The notes beneath the pieces are model-generated. The model did not search any database. It worked only from the letters and a program-made list of their open reading frames with translations, and was not told the DNA's origin. Positions 6,247 to 9,785 of a DNA stretch of 9,785 nucleotides are shown piece after piece. The translations under genes and the position numbers were made by a program. Source of the stretch: JADFNO01 sp965369945 (GTDB lineage Bacteria > Planctomycetota > Phycisphaerae > Phycisphaerales > SM1A02). The stretch lies in assembly GCA_965369945.1 (NCBI GenBank), contig CBDUST010000162.1, forward strand, positions 1-9,785, given 5' to 3'. Numbering within the stretch: the stretch's first letter is position 1; each line of letters begins with the position of its first letter.

Positions 6247-6913
6247 AGTTCCTGTCAACGACCATGATTTGTTCGAGTGGTTTACGCTGCAAGTCAGGCA
6301 CGACGCAATCGTCGGCTGGATAACCGATGGGAATCAACAGGTACGGCCGTTCGTAACTGGGGCGATTGAGAATCGAGCCGAGGAACTTCATCGGACTGGG
6401 GGTGTGCGTGAGCGCCACAAGTCCGGCAAAGTGCGCCGCGGTCAGTAGCATCCCCACCGCGATGCCGACGGATTCGTTGACGTAATACACCTGATCGGAC
6501 GGGTTGCGTGGATCATCATCTTTCATGAGCTTGAAGACGACAATCAGCCAGGGTGCGATTTCCAGGAACGGCTTGTGCTCATCGGTGCCGATGGCGCGCA
6601 GATCGTCAAGCCACTGCTCGTTGGCCCGGCGGAAATAGAACTCGCGTTCCTCAGCCTCGGCCCCTTCGCGAATTTCCTTTTTGATGGCGGCGTCCTGCAC
6701 AGCCACGAACCGCCACGGCTGCTTGTTGGCCCCACTTGGTGCGGTACCAGCAGCGAGAATGAGATTCTCGATGACCTCGCGCGGCACCGGCCGATCAGAG
6801 AAGAATCGCACTGATCGGCGTTGGTTGAGGATTTCATAGAACCGCCGAGCCGCGTCGGCCGGATCGGTATCAGCAGGCTCAGCCCTATATGGAATGAAGC
6901 TCAGTTCGGCCAT
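6245..6913 (-). CDS. Nitroreductase-fold iodotyrosine deiodinase-like flavoprotein
   Basis: 222 residues, the usual length for the soluble enzyme. The family uses FMN for reductive removal of halogen from halotyrosines. The FMN-binding segment RRSVRFFSDRPVP (32-44) and TAPSGANKQPW (57-67) are present, and the end VPDLQRKPLEQIMV (205-218) closely follows the human enzyme as I recall it. The three residues that hold the substrate zwitterion in human IYD (Glu157, Tyr161, Lys182) line up with E89, Y93 and K114 at identical spacing, which separates it from ordinary nitroreductases. The frame runs back to 7033, but the ATG at 6913 (MAELSFIPYR) is preferred: the extra 40 residues lie antisense to the divergent gene and lack family features. 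No strong ribosome-binding site is seen. It is followed by the HEPN-like gene. Confidence 0.88.
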   Translation of the reverse strand: MAELSFIPYRAEPADTDPADAARRFYEILNQRRSVRFFSDRPVPREVIENLILAAGTAPSGANKQPWRFVAVQDAAIKKEIREGAEAEEREFYFRRANEQWLDDLRAIGTDEHKPFLEIAPWLIVVFKLMKDDDPRNPSDQVYYVNESVGIAVGMLLTAAHFAGLVALTHTPSPMKFLGSILNRPSYERPYLLIPIGYPADDCVVPDLQRKPLEQIMVVDRN

Positions 6914-6941
6914 GCGTTGGGTACCATGTCTGGGGGGAATT

Positions 6942-7004
6942 GAGAGGTCGCCAATGCCGACATCGTATCCGCAATCTCTACAGCGCCGCCGATCGTGTAT
7001 GAGG
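6942..7004 (+). repeat. Leader repeat, copy 1 (paired with 8987-9049)
   Basis: This 63-nt block contains the ribosome-binding site, start codon and first codons of the upstream paralog. It matches 8987-9049 without gaps at 52 of 63 positions by hand count. It marks the left end of a 2045-bp tandem gene duplication. Confidence 0.8.
6945..6953 (+). promoter_or_regulatory. Ribosome-binding site deciding the start of the first paralog
   Basis: AGG (6945-6947, within GAGAGGT) lies 6 nt before ATG 6954. The same GGTCGCCA-ATG context precedes the second paralog at the same spacing, which supports this start over an in-frame ATG 45 nt downstream and one 60 nt upstream. Confidence 0.72.
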
Positions 7005-8978
7005 CGCTGGATAAGTGTATTAGCGATTCTCACTGTGTTGATCGCGCCAGATCAGGTTCAAGCCCAAAGCGCTAAGAACGGTGCGACGTGGTACGCCAAA
7101 GCGATCAAGGCGTATGAGTCGCTACCGACTGATGTGAGGGAGGCGGTTTGGAACTTCGACTGGTCAAATCCGAACGCGCTGATCACAGCCGAGTTTCGTC
7201 TGGCATTGGCGCAGGTTCAGCCGGCGCTTCGTTTGGCGCATCGCGGCGCGAAACAGGGATACAGCGACTTCGACCTGGATTACGCCCAGGGTATTGATCT
7301 GCTGCTGCCGCACCTTGCATCGATGCGCGGCATCACATGGGCCATGCACCACGATGCGCTGGTGCGCCTGCGCGACGGCGATTCAGCGGGCGCCGCTGCT
7401 GCAGTGGCATCGATGTACCGCATGGGTGGTCACCTCAGCAGCGATCGCATCATCGTCAGCTCGATGGTAGGACAGGCACTCTTCGGCGCGGGGGAAATGG
7501 TCGCCCAAGCGGGCATGGACGGCGCCGCGTTCACCGCTGATGACAGCGCGACGATGTTGGAGGCGCTGAGAGACTTCAGCGATAGCGATCCCTTTGAGTA
7601 TGTCGAAGCGATCGCGATGGAGCAGGAGGTCATGATCGGGTGGGTTGCGGAGAAATACGCTTCCGAAGATGGGGCGGAGCAAGTGGCCGGTCTGTTCCAG
7701 GGCACGCTCCCCGAGTCCGAACAGATCAAGCAGCTTCGTTCGATGACCGAGGAGGAGTTTTACGGGTCGCTTGATCAGGTCGATCAGCTCATGAACCGCG
7801 TCATCGAAGCGTTTAGCGATCCTGATCAGGACGCCGGTCGAGCCACGATGGCCAAGATCATGGAGGAGATCAGCGCTGGTGAACACGGCATTATGGCGAA
7901 CGTTATGGTCCCAGCCTACAACAAGATCTTCGACAAAATGCACATGGCGGAACAACGGCTCGCCGATCGAAAAGCTTCGTTGGCGCTGCTCATGACGGGC
8001 GAACTATCACCGAGAGCCGGCGCAAACGCGGTGATCTTCTATCTGCGCGCGATCACGCTGCTGGATGAGATCGACCCTGAGAAGCGCAAGCAGTGGCCTA
8101 TCCTTGCGACCAAACCTGATGAACCGATCGACGAGGAACTGGTCAAATCGCTTACCGAAGCTGAGCCGATTATTACCCTGCTGCGTGAGGCGTCGCACAC
8201 GGCGCGCTGCGATTTCTCAGCTGTTCGAGGTCACTGGGCGCCAGCCATCCCCGCCTATCTGCCTGGTTTTCGGGAGCTGGCGAACCTGCTTGTCGCCGAT
8301 GCCGATCGTCTTTTGCAGGCTGGAGAAGCGGATGCGGCCGTCGATCGACTGGAGATTTGCTACCGCATGTCAGCCCACCTGGCGACGGACGGCGTAATCA
8401 CCAGCGCGTTGGTATCGCACGACATGTTCAACGCGGTGGATGCAATCCTGCAGCGGGAACTGACCCAGGCGTTCTTGGAGGATGATCATTGGGAGCTGCT
8501 GCATCAGGCGCTCAAGACGATGAGTCGAAAAGATCCATTTGGGTATATCGCGGGCATTACCGGTGCGCGCAAGAGAATCGAAGAATGGCTCAGCAATCGG
8601 AGGCAAAGTAGCGATGCGCCGCAACTGGATCTTGGCGAATTCGCGCGTGGATTGGACATCGATCAATTGCTGGCGTGGATGGTTGCGCTTCGGCACATTC
8701 AAGACGTCTTCGATTGGCCTGAAGCGACCACGGATTCCTTGGCGCCGCTGGATGGATTGATTGCGCTTGACGCCGTTGCCGTGGTGGCTGAGAGAGCGGC
8801 CGTAAACATCGCGGCGATACAAGCAAGCAACGTTGAGGCGCTTTCAGATCGCGAGTTTCCGCCGATTGCCCGGGTTCGCGAGCATTTGGCCCGTGCGCGA
8901 GCCGATCTGCGCCGCAGCGTTGGAGTCGTCAAGCCTGCTCGGGTACGAACAGCGGCCGAGCCCGTGCTCGGCAAGTGA
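6954..8978 (+). CDS. Large secreted helical protein with two internal repeats, unknown function
   Basis: 674 residues from ATG 6954. A Sec-type signal covers residues 1-37, with a hydrophobic core SVLAILTVLIA and cleavage expected after V35-Q-A37, before QSAKNG. The rest is almost entirely amphipathic helix. Two divergent halves are visible: about 46-250 and about 362-600. They share the order of a Y-x-x-A-I start, a helix over QVQPALRLAHR or AEPIITLLREA, LLPHLASMR or IPAYLPGFR, then a Gly-Asp or Gly-Glu turn and Ala-rich helix, then YRMGGHLSSD (155) or YRMSAHLATD (470). The last pair sits 315 residues apart. The pattern suggests a helical-repeat scaffold; no catalytic motif or named domain is recognised. 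An in-frame start at 6894 is disfavoured because it overlaps the divergent gene and breaks the signal peptide. A close paralog follows 20 bp downstream. Confidence 0.88.
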   Translation: MPTSYPQSLQRRRSCMRRWISVLAILTVLIAPDQVQAQSAKNGATWYAKAIKAYESLPTDVREAVWNFDWSNPNALITAEFRLALAQVQPALRLAHRGAKQGYSDFDLDYAQGIDLLLPHLASMRGITWAMHHDALVRLRDGDSAGAAAAVASMYRMGGHLSSDRIIVSSMVGQALFGAGEMVAQAGMDGAAFTADDSATMLEALRDFSDSDPFEYVEAIAMEQEVMIGWVAEKYASEDGAEQVAGLFQGTLPESEQIKQLRSMTEEEFYGSLDQVDQLMNRVIEAFSDPDQDAGRATMAKIMEEISAGEHGIMANVMVPAYNKIFDKMHMAEQRLADRKASLALLMTGELSPRAGANAVIFYLRAITLLDEIDPEKRKQWPILATKPDEPIDEELVKSLTEAEPIITLLREASHTARCDFSAVRGHWAPAIPAYLPGFRELANLLVADADRLLQAGEADAAVDRLEICYRMSAHLATDGVITSALVSHDMFNAVDAILQRELTQAFLEDDHWELLHQALKTMSRKDPFGYIAGITGARKRIEEWLSNRRQSSDAPQLDLGEFARGLDIDQLLAWMVALRHIQDVFDWPEATTDSLAPLDGLIALDAVAVVAERAAVNIAAIQASNVEALSDREFPPIARVREHLARARADLRRSVGVVKPARVRTAAEPVLGK

Positions 8979-8986
8979 GTGAACTA

Positions 8987-9049
8987 GAAAGGTCGCCAAT
9001 GCTCACATCGTTTTCGCACTCTCTACAGCACTACCGATCGTGCGTGAGG
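8987..9049 (+). repeat. Leader repeat, copy 2 (paired with 6942-7004)
   Basis: This is the second copy of the leader block, ungapped to position 9049. Immediately after it this copy carries 15 nt not present in copy 1, lengthening its signal peptide by five residues. Confidence 0.8.
8988..8998 (+). promoter_or_regulatory. Ribosome-binding site of the second paralog
   Basis: AAAGG (8988-8992) lies 6 nt before ATG 8999, only about 10 nt after the stop of the first paralog. The two genes are probably on one transcript. Confidence 0.68.
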
Positions 9050-9785
9050 GGAATCTTCACACGGCAACGTTTCGGTGTATTGGCGATTCTCACAGTGTTG
9101 ATCGCGTCAGATCATGCCCACGCCCAAAGCGCCAAGAACGGCGCGACGTGGTACGCTAAGGCAATCTCGCAGTACGGTTCGATCTCGAATAACGACATCG
9201 AGACGATTATGAACTTCGACTGGGGCGATCCGAGCGCGCCGATTACGGCTGAGTTGCGCGCGGCGCTGGCGCGGGTGCAGCCTGTCTTGCGGTTGGCCCG
9301 GCGCGGTACCCGCCAGGAATACAGTGAATTCAACCTTGATTACAGCCAGGGACTCGACCTCCAGTTGCCACATCTTGGTCGACTCCGCAGCCTTACCCGG
9401 CTCATGCGCACCGATGCGCTGGTTCGAATGCGTGATGGGGATACCGCAGGTGCTGCCGCGGAAACCGCTTCAATTTATCGTATGGGCGCGCATCTGAATA
9501 GCGATCAAGTCATCATCAGCTCGTTGGTCGGGGCCGCAATCTTCGGAGCTGGCGATCATGTTGCACAAGTGGGGATCGATCGAGGCGCATTCACCGGAGA
9601 CGATGCACAAACCATTTTCGGCGCGCTGGAAGGTCTTAGTCCGACTGACCCGTTTGATCTTGGTGAAGCGATCGGGATGGAGCGAGAGATCATGACCGTC
9701 TGGGTTGCGGACCAATTCGCCACCGAAGAAGGCCGGGCAAAAATCGCAGCAGCCTTCGGTCCGGGCCTTGCTGACGATGACGCAC
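8999..9785 (+). CDS. Second copy of the secreted helical-repeat protein, 3' end beyond the window
   Basis: The frame from ATG 8999 stays open to the right edge, giving 262 codons and no stop. The protein begins MLTSFSHSLQHYRSCV and has a signal peptide with the core FGVLAILTVLIA and cleavage expected after A40-H-A42, then QSAKNGATWYAKAI, identical to the first copy. Aligned by hand from that point it matches the upstream paralog at about 124 of 211 residues (59%), including LVRMRDGDTAGAAAE and IYRMGAHLNSD. Only the first internal half is in the window; a second half is expected beyond it. It starts 20 bp after the first copy with the same ribosome-binding context. At 59% identity the pair is an established duplication with diverging products, not an assembly artefact. 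Function unknown. Confidence 0.88.
   Translation, partial: MLTSFSHSLQHYRSCVRGIFTRQRFGVLAILTVLIASDHAHAQSAKNGATWYAKAISQYGSISNNDIETIMNFDWGDPSAPITAELRAALARVQPVLRLARRGTRQEYSEFNLDYSQGLDLQLPHLGRLRSLTRLMRTDALVRMRDGDTAGAAAETASIYRMGAHLNSDQVIISSLVGAAIFGAGDHVAQVGIDRGAFTGDDAQTIFGALEGLSPTDPFDLGEAIGMEREIMTVWVADQFATEEGRAKIAAAFGPGLADDDA

Noticed and set aside
6914..7033. A 40-residue N-terminal extension of the deiodinase-like gene with a CRDCGYD zinc-ribbon-like motif.
   Set aside because: It lies antisense to the signal peptide of the divergent gene, and the matching antisense frame in the second paralog loses one glycine of the motif (CRECEND). It is a shadow of that coding sequence.

Overview
The window looks like chromosomal DNA of a planctomycete, most likely a Phycisphaerae-type bacterium. 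The evidence is a mosaic typical of that phylum: an ECF sigma factor, a dockerin (paired calcium loops) on a membrane-anchored protein, a VIT/VWA lipoprotein, several other lipoproteins, and a duplicated large secreted helical protein of a kind I associate with planctomycetes. This assignment is an inference from gene content. No rRNA, tRNA, CRISPR array, integrase or insertion sequence was seen.

Region 1 (2-4416, + strand) reads as one operon. It starts with an ECF sigma factor cut by the left edge. Next come a single-pass membrane protein with a C-terminal dockerin, a small secreted protein with cohesin-like features, a 707-residue VIT/VWA lipoprotein, and a second lipoprotein resembling the rhombotarget lipoprotein family. 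Genes 2-3 overlap by 1 nt and genes 3-4 by 4 nt (ATGA). This is the most interesting part of the window. It could be an envelope signalling module in which the membrane protein takes the anti-sigma position and uses a dockerin as its outside domain, with its possible cohesin partner encoded next door.

Region 2 (4539-5545, + strand) holds a c-type haem lipoprotein of the cytochrome P460 type, coupled by an ATGA overlap to a small membrane-anchored protein of unknown function.

Region 3 (6913 down to 5655, - strand) holds an iodotyrosine deiodinase-like nitroreductase followed 11 nt later by a 192-residue protein with a HEPN-like R-x4-H motif. Base composition falls to about 38-48% GC in lines counted by hand between 5461 and 6180, against 58-63% in lines sampled elsewhere, so this part may be acquired DNA.

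Region 4 (6954-9785, + strand) holds two tandem paralogous secreted proteins with the same ribosome-binding context. The second runs off the right edge. The complete copy is itself built of two divergent halves. The longest gene-free stretches are 4417-4538 (122 bp) and 5546-5654 (109 bp); neither shows a convincing promoter or terminator.
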